A DNA stretch of 64,000 bases from Comamonas thiooxydans (lineage in GTDB: Bacteria; Pseudomonadota; Gammaproteobacteria; Burkholderiales; Burkholderiaceae_C): the NCBI RefSeq assembly GCF_002157685.2, contig NZ_AP026738.1, forward strand, positions 3,410,001 to 3,474,000. Reading direction: 5' to 3'. Shown in pieces: positions 18,303-26,023 of this stretch. The notes under the pieces are model-generated. The model ran no database searches. It worked only from the letters and a program-made list of their open reading frames with translations, and was not told the DNA's origin. The position numbers and the translations under genes were made by a program. Position 1 is the first letter of the stretch. The number at the start of each line of letters is the position of its first letter.

Positions 18303-19570
18303 ACACGACCACTGTCCCCCTACTGAGCAAGTCCGCCGGTTCAACGCGCTCCCTGCCACGCAGCGCCAGTCGCGTCATGAAACTGTTGGAGCATTTGCCG
18401 CACGGCCAACTGGATTTGCAATTGCCTGATGGACGAGTGCGCCATTTCCCGAAGCAGATCGCAGCGGAAGCAGACGCACGCTGTGCAGTTCAGCACTGGG
18501 AAGCTTTGGACCGAATCCTGAGCTCGGGCGATATTGGACTAGCCGAGGGCTATATAGATGGCCAATGGGACAGCCATGACCTCAGTGCGCTATTGCGACT
18601 TTGCATCAGCAATCGCGACCATCTGGAGCAGTTGGTGTACGGCCACTGGTGGGGCCGCCTGGGATTCAGGCTGCGCCATCTGCTTCGCCGCAACACGCGG
18701 GCGGGGAGCGCAAAAAACATTCATGCCCACTATGACTTGGGTAACGACTTTTATAGGCTGTGGCTGGATCCGACCATGAGCTACAGCTCTGCCTGGTTCG
18801 AAGGGCTCAGCGGTACAGCCTTACAAGCCGCCGACCTAGAACAGGCACAACTATCCAAAGTAAGACGTGCGTTGAGCGAAACAGGACTCCAGCCTGGTCA
18901 GCGCCTGTTGGAAATCGGCTGTGGCTGGGGGGCGCTGGCAGAGACGGCGGCCACCGAGTTTGGCGCACAGGTGACCGGCGTCACCTTGTCGCGCGAGCAG
19001 CTGCAGTGGGGCATGCAGCGCATCACACAAGCAAGCTTGCAGGCTCAAGTCGACCTGCGTTACCAAGATTACCGGGATCTGGTGGCTGAATATGCGGCGC
19101 AGCCCTTTGATGCGATTGTGTCCATCGAGATGTTCGAGGCCGTCGGGCATGAATACTGGCGTACCTATTTCCAGGTGCTACGCGACTGCCTCAAGCCCGG
19201 CGGCTACGCTTGCCTGCAATCCATCACCCTGCGCGAAGACCTGTTTGCGCGCTATCTGCACTCCACCGACTTCATCCAGCAGTTCATTTTCCCGGGCGGT
19301 CTGTTGCCCAGCGTTACGGCCTTCGAGCAAGAGGCCCAACGCGCCGGCCTGACGGTGGAAAAGAAGATGCGCTTTGGCAAGGACTATGCCGAAACGCTCA
19401 GACGCTGGCGTCACGCCTTTGAGCAGCGCCTTGATGAGGTGCGAAGCCTGGGCTTCGATGAGCGCTTTGTGCGCATTTGGAGGTTTTACCTGGCCTATTG
19501 CGAAGCGGCCTTTGATACGGGCAACACCGATGTGGTCCAGTTCACTTTGCGCAGGCCTGACCATGCATGA
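18299..19570 (+). CDS. Cyclopropane-fatty-acyl-phospholipid synthase-like methyltransferase
   Basis: A 423-residue SAM-dependent methyltransferase of the Cfa family. The ATG at 18299 overlaps the DUF1365 stop. Domains: a helical N-terminal lipid-binding part (residues 1-130), then the Rossmann fold with LLEIGCGWGALAETAATEFG (SAM motif I), HYDLGNDFYRLWLDPTMSYS, and IVSIEMFEAVGHEYW. Cfa enzymes methylenate cis-double bonds of membrane phospholipids; the homologue in furan fatty-acid clusters instead leaves a methyl group on the chain. By context the second activity is more likely. The chalcone-isomerase-like gene overlaps its 3' end by eight bases. Confidence 0.9.
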   Translation: MNTTTVPLLSKSAGSTRSLPRSASRVMKLLEHLPHGQLDLQLPDGRVRHFPKQIAAEADARCAVQHWEALDRILSSGDIGLAEGYIDGQWDSHDLSALLRLCISNRDHLEQLVYGHWWGRLGFRLRHLLRRNTRAGSAKNIHAHYDLGNDFYRLWLDPTMSYSSAWFEGLSGTALQAADLEQAQLSKVRRALSETGLQPGQRLLEIGCGWGALAETAATEFGAQVTGVTLSREQLQWGMQRITQASLQAQVDLRYQDYRDLVAEYAAQPFDAIVSIEMFEAVGHEYWRTYFQVLRDCLKPGGYACLQSITLREDLFARYLHSTDFIQQFIFPGGLLPSVTAFEQEAQRAGLTVEKKMRFGKDYAETLRRWRHAFEQRLDEVRSLGFDERFVRIWRFYLAYCEAAFDTGNTDVVQFTLRRPDHA

Positions 19571-20132
19571 CATTCGACGGCGCCAAGCCCTGGTCTGGAG
19601 CGCCAGCCTTCTTGCTCCCACTATGACTCTAATGACCCACAACCTCTTGGCAGCTACGCCTGCCGCCCCTGCGGAGCTGCGCTCCACCCTGCCCTCGGCG
19701 CGCCTGATTGGAAGCGGCGTGCTGCGCTTTTTTGGTCTGCGGGTCTACGAGGCCCGTCTCTGGGCGCAGGCGGACTTCGAGCCGGCGGACTATGCACGCC
19801 AGCCGTTCGCGTTGGAGCTGGTCTATGACCGCAAGCTGGAGGGTGAGGCCATCGCCGAGCGATCGGTGGCCGAGATGCGGCGCGTGGGCAGCTTCTCCGA
19901 AGCACAGGCACGCCAATGGCTGATGATGATGAAGAAGGCCTTTCCTGATGTCGCTGCGCAGGATCGACTGCTGGGCGTGACTGACGGAGCCGGGGATGTG
20001 AGCTTTTTCCACAATGGACGCGAAACCGCACGCCTGCAGGATGCAGAGTACGCGCGCCTGTTTTTTGGTATCTGGCTGTCTGATCAGACTTCGGCGCCAG
20101 GCCTACGCGCTGCACTGCTGGGCAAGCGCTGA
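19563..20132 (+). CDS. Chalcone isomerase-like periplasmic protein
   Basis: A 189-residue protein. I place the start at 19563 (MHDIRRRQALVWSASLLAPT), overlapping the Cfa stop. An RR-type or Sec signal sequence is followed by the chalcone-isomerase-like fold: LPSARLIGSGVLRFFGLRVYEARLWA, then FALELVYDRKLEGEAIAERSVAEMRRVG and FLGVTDG-like and FFHNGR segments. In plants this fold binds fatty acids or flavonoids. Bacterial versions occur in the same Cfa/COG2907 clusters and probably bind a lipid in the periplasm. A twin-arginine pair (RRR) before the hydrophobic stretch leaves Tat export possible. Confidence 0.8.
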   Translation: MHDIRRRQALVWSASLLAPTMTLMTHNLLAATPAAPAELRSTLPSARLIGSGVLRFFGLRVYEARLWAQADFEPADYARQPFALELVYDRKLEGEAIAERSVAEMRRVGSFSEAQARQWLMMMKKAFPDVAAQDRLLGVTDGAGDVSFFHNGRETARLQDAEYARLFFGIWLSDQTSAPGLRAALLGKR

Positions 20133-20145
20133 GGAGACAAAGACC

Positions 20146-21438
20146 ATGCCCTCCCCCAGCTCAGCTCCATCCAAGCCGCTGCCCTGGCGTGTGGGGCTCG
20201 CTTATGGAGGTCTCGGCGTGCCGCTGGCATTCGTGTCGCTGCCGCTGTATGTCAACCTGCCTCATCACTATGCAGCGGTCGCCGGGGTGCCCTTGGCTGG
20301 CCTGGGGGCGGTACTGCTTGCCACCCGCGCTCTGGACGCGGTGCTCGACCCAGCCCTGGGACGCATGGCCGATCGCCTGCTGCAAAGCGGGCTGCGTGCC
20401 GCATGGCTGGCCGCGGTGCTCGGCAGCGTGCTCATGGCATTGGGCTTCGCTGCGCTGTGGCATCCTCCAAACGCCAGCCAAGCCAGTCTGCTGGGCTGGC
20501 TGGCTGCCAGCCTGCTGCTCTGCACTCTGGCCTATAGCGCCGTGAGCATCTTGCACCAGGCCTGGGGCGCGCGCTGGGGAGGTGAGCCTGATTGGCGCGC
20601 GCGCGTGACCGCTTGGCGCGAAGGTTCAACTCTCGCTGGCGTACTCCTAGCCAGCGTGCTGCCCACCTGGCTGGGTTTTGATGCAACCAGCATGGTGCTC
20701 ATGATGGCGCTTGTCCTGGGCTTGCTAGGGCTGCATAGCCTGCGACGGTCCAGTGCGATACCGGCGTCCACCGTACAACTGCACACCAAGCCTGCTATGC
20801 CCTCACCATGGGCGGACGCAAGTTTTCGCAGACTGCTATCTGTATTCATGCTCAACGGCGTGGCAGCAGCAATACCCGCCACACTGCTGCCGTTCTTCGT
20901 GATGGATCGCTTGCATGCGCCGGATCTGCAGCCACTACTTCTATTGTGCTATTTCGGTGCCGCCGCTGCGGGATTGCCACTGTGGGTGAAGGCTGTCTCG
21001 CGCTGGGGGCTGGCGCCCAGTTGGCGCGCCGGCATGCTGGCGAGCGTGATCGCATTTTCCATCACCCCCTGGCTCGGGGCCGGCGACAGCTGGATCTTCA
21101 CCATCATCTGTCTGACAAGCGGATTGGCCCTCGGGGCAGATCTGGCGCTGCCTGGGGCTTTACTGACCGGCGTCATCCACGAGTCTGGCCAAGGAGGCTC
21201 TGCAGAGGGACGCTATCTAGGTTGGTGGGCCTGTGCTGCCAAGCTCAATCTGGCATTGGCAGCTGGACTGTGCCTGCCGCTTCTTGCCGCAATGGGATAC
21301 CGCAGCGACACGACCGACCCTGCCGGCTTGCAGGCACTGGCATGGGCATATGGAGGCCTTCCCTGCCTGTTCAAACTGATGGCCTGGGCTTGCCTGTGGC
21401 GTGGCGAGCGCCTGCACCAATCTTGGAGACTGAAATGA
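20146..21438 (+). CDS. MFS transporter (GPH/COG2211-like)
   Basis: A 430-residue membrane protein starting at ATG 20146, after a GAGGAG-type ribosome binding site. It has about twelve hydrophobic helices. The first half contains VGLAYGGLGVPLAFVSLPLY and RALDAVLDPALGRMADR, characteristic of the GPH or MelB-like branch of the major facilitator family. Substrate unknown. Its fixed place within Cfa/DUF3833/SDR clusters of other proteobacteria suggests transport of a lipid-related compound or a role at the membrane during oxidative stress. The stop overlaps the DUF3833 start by four bases. Confidence 0.85.
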   Translation: MPSPSSAPSKPLPWRVGLAYGGLGVPLAFVSLPLYVNLPHHYAAVAGVPLAGLGAVLLATRALDAVLDPALGRMADRLLQSGLRAAWLAAVLGSVLMALGFAALWHPPNASQASLLGWLAASLLLCTLAYSAVSILHQAWGARWGGEPDWRARVTAWREGSTLAGVLLASVLPTWLGFDATSMVLMMALVLGLLGLHSLRRSSAIPASTVQLHTKPAMPSPWADASFRRLLSVFMLNGVAAAIPATLLPFFVMDRLHAPDLQPLLLLCYFGAAAAGLPLWVKAVSRWGLAPSWRAGMLASVIAFSITPWLGAGDSWIFTIICLTSGLALGADLALPGALLTGVIHESGQGGSAEGRYLGWWACAAKLNLALAAGLCLPLLAAMGYRSDTTDPAGLQALAWAYGGLPCLFKLMAWACLWRGERLHQSWRLK

Positions 21439-21995
21439 AATCCATGACAAGTACTTTCTCATTCCTGCCTTGGCGCCGCGCCGCAATAGGACTGACGTTC
21501 ATGGGAATGCTGGCCGGCTGCGCGGGTCCGTCTGTGCAGGAATATACCCAGGAGCGCCCAGAACTGGATCTGCGTCAGTACTTCAACGGACCATTGACCG
21601 CTCACGGCTTGTTCACGGACAGATCCGGAAAAGTGGTCAAGCGCTTCACTGTGCGCATGACAGGCCAATGGAACGGCGACGAAGGCGTGCTCGACGAGCA
21701 CTTTGTCTACAGCGACGGCAGCACGCAGCAGCGCATCTGGCATCTGAAATATCTGGGTGATGGCCGCTATAGCGGGCACGCAGACGATGTGGTGGGGCAG
21801 GCTCAGGGCCAGACGGCCGGCAACGCCTTCCATTGGAACTATGTACTGGCCCTGCCCGTGGACGGCAAGGTCTGGAACGTGAGTATGGATGACTGGATGT
21901 ATCTGATGGATGGGCGCACCATGCTCAACCGTGCTGCCATGAGCAAATTCGGTGTTCATCTGGGCGATGTGACTCTGTCCTTCGTCAAGGAGTAA
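21435..21995 (+). CDS. DUF3833 lipoprotein
   Basis: A 186-residue protein with a lipoprotein signal peptide; the lipobox Cys is in MLAGCAGPS near residue 29. The mature part is the DUF3833 domain: LDLRQYFNGPLTAHGLFTDRSGKVVKRFTVRMTG, DEHFVYSDGSTQQRIW, and WNYVLALPVDGKVWNVSMDDWMYLMD. The fold is predicted lipocalin-like beta barrel. Function is unknown, but DUF3833 genes are regular partners of COG2907/DUF1365/Cfa genes. It starts on an ATGA overlap with the transporter gene and ends five bases before the SDR gene. Confidence 0.85.
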   Translation: MKSMTSTFSFLPWRRAAIGLTFMGMLAGCAGPSVQEYTQERPELDLRQYFNGPLTAHGLFTDRSGKVVKRFTVRMTGQWNGDEGVLDEHFVYSDGSTQQRIWHLKYLGDGRYSGHADDVVGQAQGQTAGNAFHWNYVLALPVDGKVWNVSMDDWMYLMDGRTMLNRAAMSKFGVHLGDVTLSFVKE

Positions 21996-22000
21996 GTGCG

Positions 22001-22789
22001 ATGTCGCTGCTGCACGCAAGGCTCAATCCGCCGCTGTCCCACTGGCAAGGGAAATGTGCCTGGATAGTCGGCGCTTCTTCAGGCATAGGGCGAGCCACCT
22101 CAGAGGCTCTACATGCGCAAGGCGCTCGGGTCATCGTATCGGCCAGAGATGCAGTTGCTCTGCATTCCTTGACCCTAGGCCGCAGCGGCTTTCTGGTCCT
22201 GCCGCTGGATGTCACCCAGCCCGAGACCATGGCTGAGGCCACTGCGACGGTGAAAGCTTATGCAGGGGCGCCGGATCTGGTGCTGTATTGCGCAGGCCGG
22301 TACAGACCGCAACGCGCGACAGCTTTCGATCTGCTGGAGATGCAGCAGCATCTGGCGGTCAACTATGTCGGCGCTCTGCAACTGCTGGACGCTGTCATGC
22401 CGATGCTGCTGGAGGCCGGGCGTGGTCACCTGGCTCTGGTCGGCAGTGTGGCCGGCTACCGGGGCCTGCCCATGTCCCTGGCCTATGGGCCCACCAAAGC
22501 CGCGCTCAACAACCTGGCAGAGAACCTCTATCTGGATCTGCACCCTCGGGGCCTTGGAGTCTCCATCATCAATCCCGGTTTTGTGGATACCCCTTTGACC
22601 GCACAAAACAGCTTCAAGATGCCGGCTCTCATCAGCCCTGAAGAAGCCGCTCAGCATATCTTGCGCGGCTGGAGGCTGGGGCATTTCGAAATGAACTTTC
22701 CCCGTCGCTTCACGCGCTGGGTGAAGCTCATGCGCTGCCTGCCCGATAGCTGGTATTTCTCGGCGGTACGTCGTGTCACCGGAATGTGA
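22001..22789 (+). CDS. Short-chain dehydrogenase/reductase
   Basis: A 262-residue SDR with the cofactor motif GASSGIGRATSEAL near residue 25 and the catalytic Ser-Tyr-Lys (VGSVAGYRGLPMSLAYGPTKAAL). The sequence LYCAG replaces the usual NNAG. It belongs to the classical SDR group acting on acyl or lipid substrates. Its place five bases after the DUF3833 gene makes it part of the same transcript. Likely substrate class (a modified fatty acid or its aldehyde or ketone) is inference from context. Confidence 0.88.
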   Translation: MSLLHARLNPPLSHWQGKCAWIVGASSGIGRATSEALHAQGARVIVSARDAVALHSLTLGRSGFLVLPLDVTQPETMAEATATVKAYAGAPDLVLYCAGRYRPQRATAFDLLEMQQHLAVNYVGALQLLDAVMPMLLEAGRGHLALVGSVAGYRGLPMSLAYGPTKAALNNLAENLYLDLHPRGLGVSIINPGFVDTPLTAQNSFKMPALISPEEAAQHILRGWRLGHFEMNFPRRFTRWVKLMRCLPDSWYFSAVRRVTGM

Positions 22790-22912
22790 TCTCACCCGCA
22801 GCCGTCTGCACTTCAAGTGCGCATACGTCGATGCACTGTTGCCATTCAGCCTGAATCTCGTACACCAGAGCCTGCCGTGGTCTCTGTTTACTTCACACTA
22901 TCGAGGCGCTTT

Positions 22913-23461
22913 ATGCATATTTCAAGAAGCTCTTTCATGCGCGCTACAGCGCTAGCGGCCGTCTTTGTCGGGACCCAGCTGGCTTTATCGGGCTGCGCCG
23001 TATCTGTACCTCGTGGGGTGGATCCGGTGAGCCATTTCGATATCAATCGTTATCTTGGAACTTGGTATGAGCTGGCCCGCATTGATCACCACTTTGAGAA
23101 AAATCTGATCCAAGTGGCAGCACGTTATCAGCTCAACGCGGATGGCAGCATTTCCGTGCTGAATCGAGGATTTGACGCGCGCAAGCAGGAATGGCGCAAA
23201 GCCGAGGGGAAAGCCCACTTTTTAGGACCGTCCAATGTAGCGGCACTGAAAGTCTCGTTTTTTGGCCCGTTTTACGGCGGCTATAACGTTGTCAGCCTAG
23301 ACGACGAATACCAGACCTCTCTGGTCATAGGCGGTAGCCTGGATTACTTTTGGCTGCTGTCGCGCCAGAAGTCCATCCCAGAGGAGCAACTTCATTTGCT
23401 GCTGCTAAAGGCTAAAAGTTTCGGCGTAGATCTCAGTCGTGTAATCCGGGTGCCCCAATAG
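22913..23461 (+). CDS. Blc-like outer-membrane lipocalin
   Basis: A 182-residue bacterial lipocalin. The start at 22913 (MHISRSSFMRATALAAVFVG) gives a lipoprotein signal with lipobox LSGC. The family signature follows: FDINRYLGTWYELARIDHHF (GxW motif), YQLNADGSISVLNRGFD, FFGPFYGGYNVVSLD and the final YFWLLSRQ. Blc proteins bind lysophospholipids or fatty acids at the outer membrane under stress. A 123-base gap separates it from the SDR gene, so it may have its own promoter. Fits the lipid-remodelling theme of the cluster. Confidence 0.88.
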   Translation: MHISRSSFMRATALAAVFVGTQLALSGCAVSVPRGVDPVSHFDINRYLGTWYELARIDHHFEKNLIQVAARYQLNADGSISVLNRGFDARKQEWRKAEGKAHFLGPSNVAALKVSFFGPFYGGYNVVSLDDEYQTSLVIGGSLDYFWLLSRQKSIPEEQLHLLLLKAKSFGVDLSRVIRVPQ

Positions 23462-23591
23462 CGCCCATTGCCGCCAGGTACAAGCATTTTCAAACGACTT
23501 TGAAGTTCGCACCGCGGCCTTTTGCATCGCAGTGAACCGACTCATTCGTGCCAGTCACAGGTAGTCAACCTCAGCCAGACACTCCATTGAC

Positions 23592-24656
23592 ATGATGACT
23601 TCTCACCCTACAGCGGGCAGCACCGCCCACCGCATTGCCATCATTGGCGCCGGTACGGCAGGGCTCAGCTGTGCACAGTTCTTGGCCCATGCCGGGCACC
23701 AGGTGCATGTGTTTGACAAAAGCCGTGGTCCTTCGGGGCGCATGAGCACGCGTCGCAGCAGCGATAGCGATGCGAACTGGCAGTGCGATCATGGCGCCCA
23801 GTACTTCACGGCGCACGATGCGGATTTCCGCGCCCAGGTAGCAACGTGGGAACAAGCCGGGGCTGTAGCTTCATGGTCCGCCCGCATCGGCAGCTACGAT
23901 GGGCAACGCTTCATGCTTCAAACCAGCGCCGGGCAGCGCTTTGTCGGCACTCCGCGCATGACCTCGCCTGCTGCACATTCGGTGCGCTGCATGACGGGCA
24001 GTCCCAACCCGGTACGCTTTCAATGGCAATCCACCATCGAGCCATTGCAGGCCGATATGGGCGATGGCTGGCTGCTGCGCAGCCTCGAACACGGCACCGA
24101 GTCCTTGCGCTACCAAACCTTACTGCTGGCTGTGCCCGCACCGCAGGCCGCGCAGTTGCTGGCTGGCGTGTCTTCTGAAGCCACCACTCTGTCAAACAAT
24201 ACCCGGATGCGCGCCTGCTGGTCGGTTATGGTGCGCTGCGCCCACCCGGTGCCACTTCCGGTGGACGGCTGCTTGGTCGAGCACAGCCCCCTGCACTGGA
24301 TTGCGCGCGACAGCAGCAAGCCCGGGCGCATCGGCCCCGAAACCTGGCTGTTGCACGCCAGCGGCAGATGGAGCGAGGCACATGTGGAAGACGACGCAGC
24401 CTCGGTAACAGCTGTCCTGTTAAAGGCCTTTGCGAAACTGGGCGGCCCCGATCCGGCCAGCGTGCAGGCGACGGCCCACCGCTGGCGCTATGCCGACACG
24501 GCCAACCCGCTGAACATGGGCTCCTGGTGGGACGCGGCTGCCAGTTTGGGGATGAGCGGTGACTGGCTGCACAACGGCACCGTGGAAGGCGCCTGGCTCA
24601 GCGGCATCAGCTTGGCCCGCCATGTCCATATGGCACTGCTCGCCCATGCCGGATAA
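23592..24656 (+). CDS. Renalase-like FAD/NAD(P)-dependent oxidoreductase (COG3380)
   Basis: A 354-residue flavoprotein with the N-terminal dinucleotide-binding motif AIIGAGTAGLSCAQFLAHAG, then the FDKSRGPSGRMSTRR segment typical of COG3380 and renalase-like amine oxidases, and CDHGAQYFTAHDADF. Either of two tandem ATGs (23592, 23595) could start it. Relatives are commonly encoded next to photolyase and Cfa-cluster genes. A photolyase remnant follows immediately on the same strand, so an original pair is likely. Substrate unknown. Confidence 0.82.
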   Translation: MMTSHPTAGSTAHRIAIIGAGTAGLSCAQFLAHAGHQVHVFDKSRGPSGRMSTRRSSDSDANWQCDHGAQYFTAHDADFRAQVATWEQAGAVASWSARIGSYDGQRFMLQTSAGQRFVGTPRMTSPAAHSVRCMTGSPNPVRFQWQSTIEPLQADMGDGWLLRSLEHGTESLRYQTLLLAVPAPQAAQLLAGVSSEATTLSNNTRMRACWSVMVRCAHPVPLPVDGCLVEHSPLHWIARDSSKPGRIGPETWLLHASGRWSEAHVEDDAASVTAVLLKAFAKLGGPDPASVQATAHRWRYADTANPLNMGSWWDAAASLGMSGDWLHNGTVEGAWLSGISLARHVHMALLAHAG

Positions 24657-24824
24657 ACTTACTGGAAGCGCACTATGCACCACACTGCCAACTAAGCCCT
24701 GCCCGTGCTGGGGGTACCCGTTTGCCTGACACAAAAAGTGGGCCCAGATGTGGGAGTAGATTAAGTACTGCTCCGAATGTTGCCGCAGCCAACGCAAACC
24801 GCCGCCTTCACCCGGAGCGAAGCT

Positions 24825-25205
24825 ATGAGCACGGCCTGGTATGGCTGCGCAACGACCTGCACCTGCACGACCAGCCCGTGCTGCACGCAGCCTGCTAGCT
24901 GGGGGCGCAGCACCTGCTGCCCGCGGTATTCCTAGCCGATGTACAAGCCACCACCCAATGGGCCTCTGTCCGCATCAGCCCGCACAGCAGCGCTTGGTTG
25001 GCCAACACCATTCAACACCTGCTGCAACGCTTCCAGCAACTACGCTCTCGGCAAAGCATTTTGAATCAGTGTGAGGCCCCTACCCTGCCCGGCCTGGCGC
25101 AGGCTGTGGGGCCAACCGCATCGTCTGTGAGGACATCGCCGCCCCCCCCGAGGAACAGGCCGAAGTCGGTGCCCTGCGCGCCGCCGGCCTACAGACGCAC
25201 ATAGC
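24825..25205 (+). pseudogene. Photolyase/cryptochrome N-terminal remnant
   Basis: The DNA reads GLVWLRNDLHLHDQPVLHAA, an in-frame TAG, LGAQHLLPAVFLAD and LAQAVG, then after a one-base shift near 25110 ANRIVCEDIA and VGALRAAGLQTH. This is the alpha/beta antenna domain of a deoxyribodipyrimidine photolyase. A further shift separates the ATG at 24825 from the rest. The FAD-binding catalytic domain is missing; the sequence passes directly into an nhaR-like remnant. The gene cannot make an active enzyme. Confidence 0.75.
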
Positions 25206-25925
25206 CACATTCGCTCGCACCGAAGAGAACTTCCAGTTGGGCCAGGTCATCCCCAATGCAGTGCGTGAAGCAGCGAGTGGCAAGGTTGCACCCCTAGCGG
25301 TAGACCTTCCAAATAGTGTTTCTAAACTAGTTGCACACACGTTACGGTAGCCGACAGTTGTATCAACGAACCTGCGTTTGGTGCGCCATGAAGGTGAGTT
25401 TGAGCAGTTTCAGGGCGAGCTGGCCCTGCACCGTCTGGGCCTAGTGCCGGCGAGTCAGCCTGCACCGCACAACCCCATCCTACGACTTACCAACTAACGG
25501 CTGGCAGACGCGTATGTTGAATGGTCCAGGCACTCGCACATGATCGGCAAGGGTTAGCATTAAGGCTTTCCTAGCAAGCTGAACGACTTATCAGTGCTGC
25601 TGCCGACTAATCACTCCGCCTAGCGCCTGGAGCTGTATAGCTGGTTCGACACTCAAGGACTACGCCCACGCATCGTTGGTGAATTTCACGACAGCGCGCT
25701 ACTGTCGGTATTTGCCTAGAGGGGTCTGGGCGTCTTTCCCGTCAGCCACCTTGGCGAAAACAATTTCGCATTCATAAGAGACCTGCGTCTACTTGGAAAA
25801 GTCCAAAGCGTGAGAGAGGAAATACATGCCATCAGGTCACTTAGAGGTCAAAGCCATCCTCTAGTGCTGGAAGTAATTCATGCAGCAGTGAGTTCAATTA
25901 TTGAAGCGCGAGATGAAATGAGCAC
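25206..25925 (+). pseudogene. nhaR-like LysR regulator remnant
   Basis: Starting right after the photolyase fragment the sequence reads FQLGQVIPNAVREAASGKVA, then PLAVDLPNSVSKLVAHTL, a stop, NLRLVRHEGEFEQFQGELAL with HRLGLVPASQPAPHNP, then LPTNHSA, a stop, RLELYSWFDTQGLRPRIVGE, FHDSALLSVFA, a stop, RGLGVFPVSHLGENNF and VREEIHAIRSL. These segments follow the effector domain of NhaR-type LysR proteins in order. The HTH is absent and at least four stops interrupt the frame. Confidence 0.65.
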
Positions 25926-26023
25926 TCGGCACCAAAAGTCTGTGCTCCATGACAGACGAATCGCCGATCCAAGCGGTCATCAGAGATGGCTTTTTACGGC
26001 TTTGTGACCATAGCTTGATCTGC

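Noticed and set aside
20140..20160. Possible CRISPR or tandem repeats near repeated GC-rich motifs
   Set aside because: No regularly spaced direct repeats were found here or elsewhere in the window.
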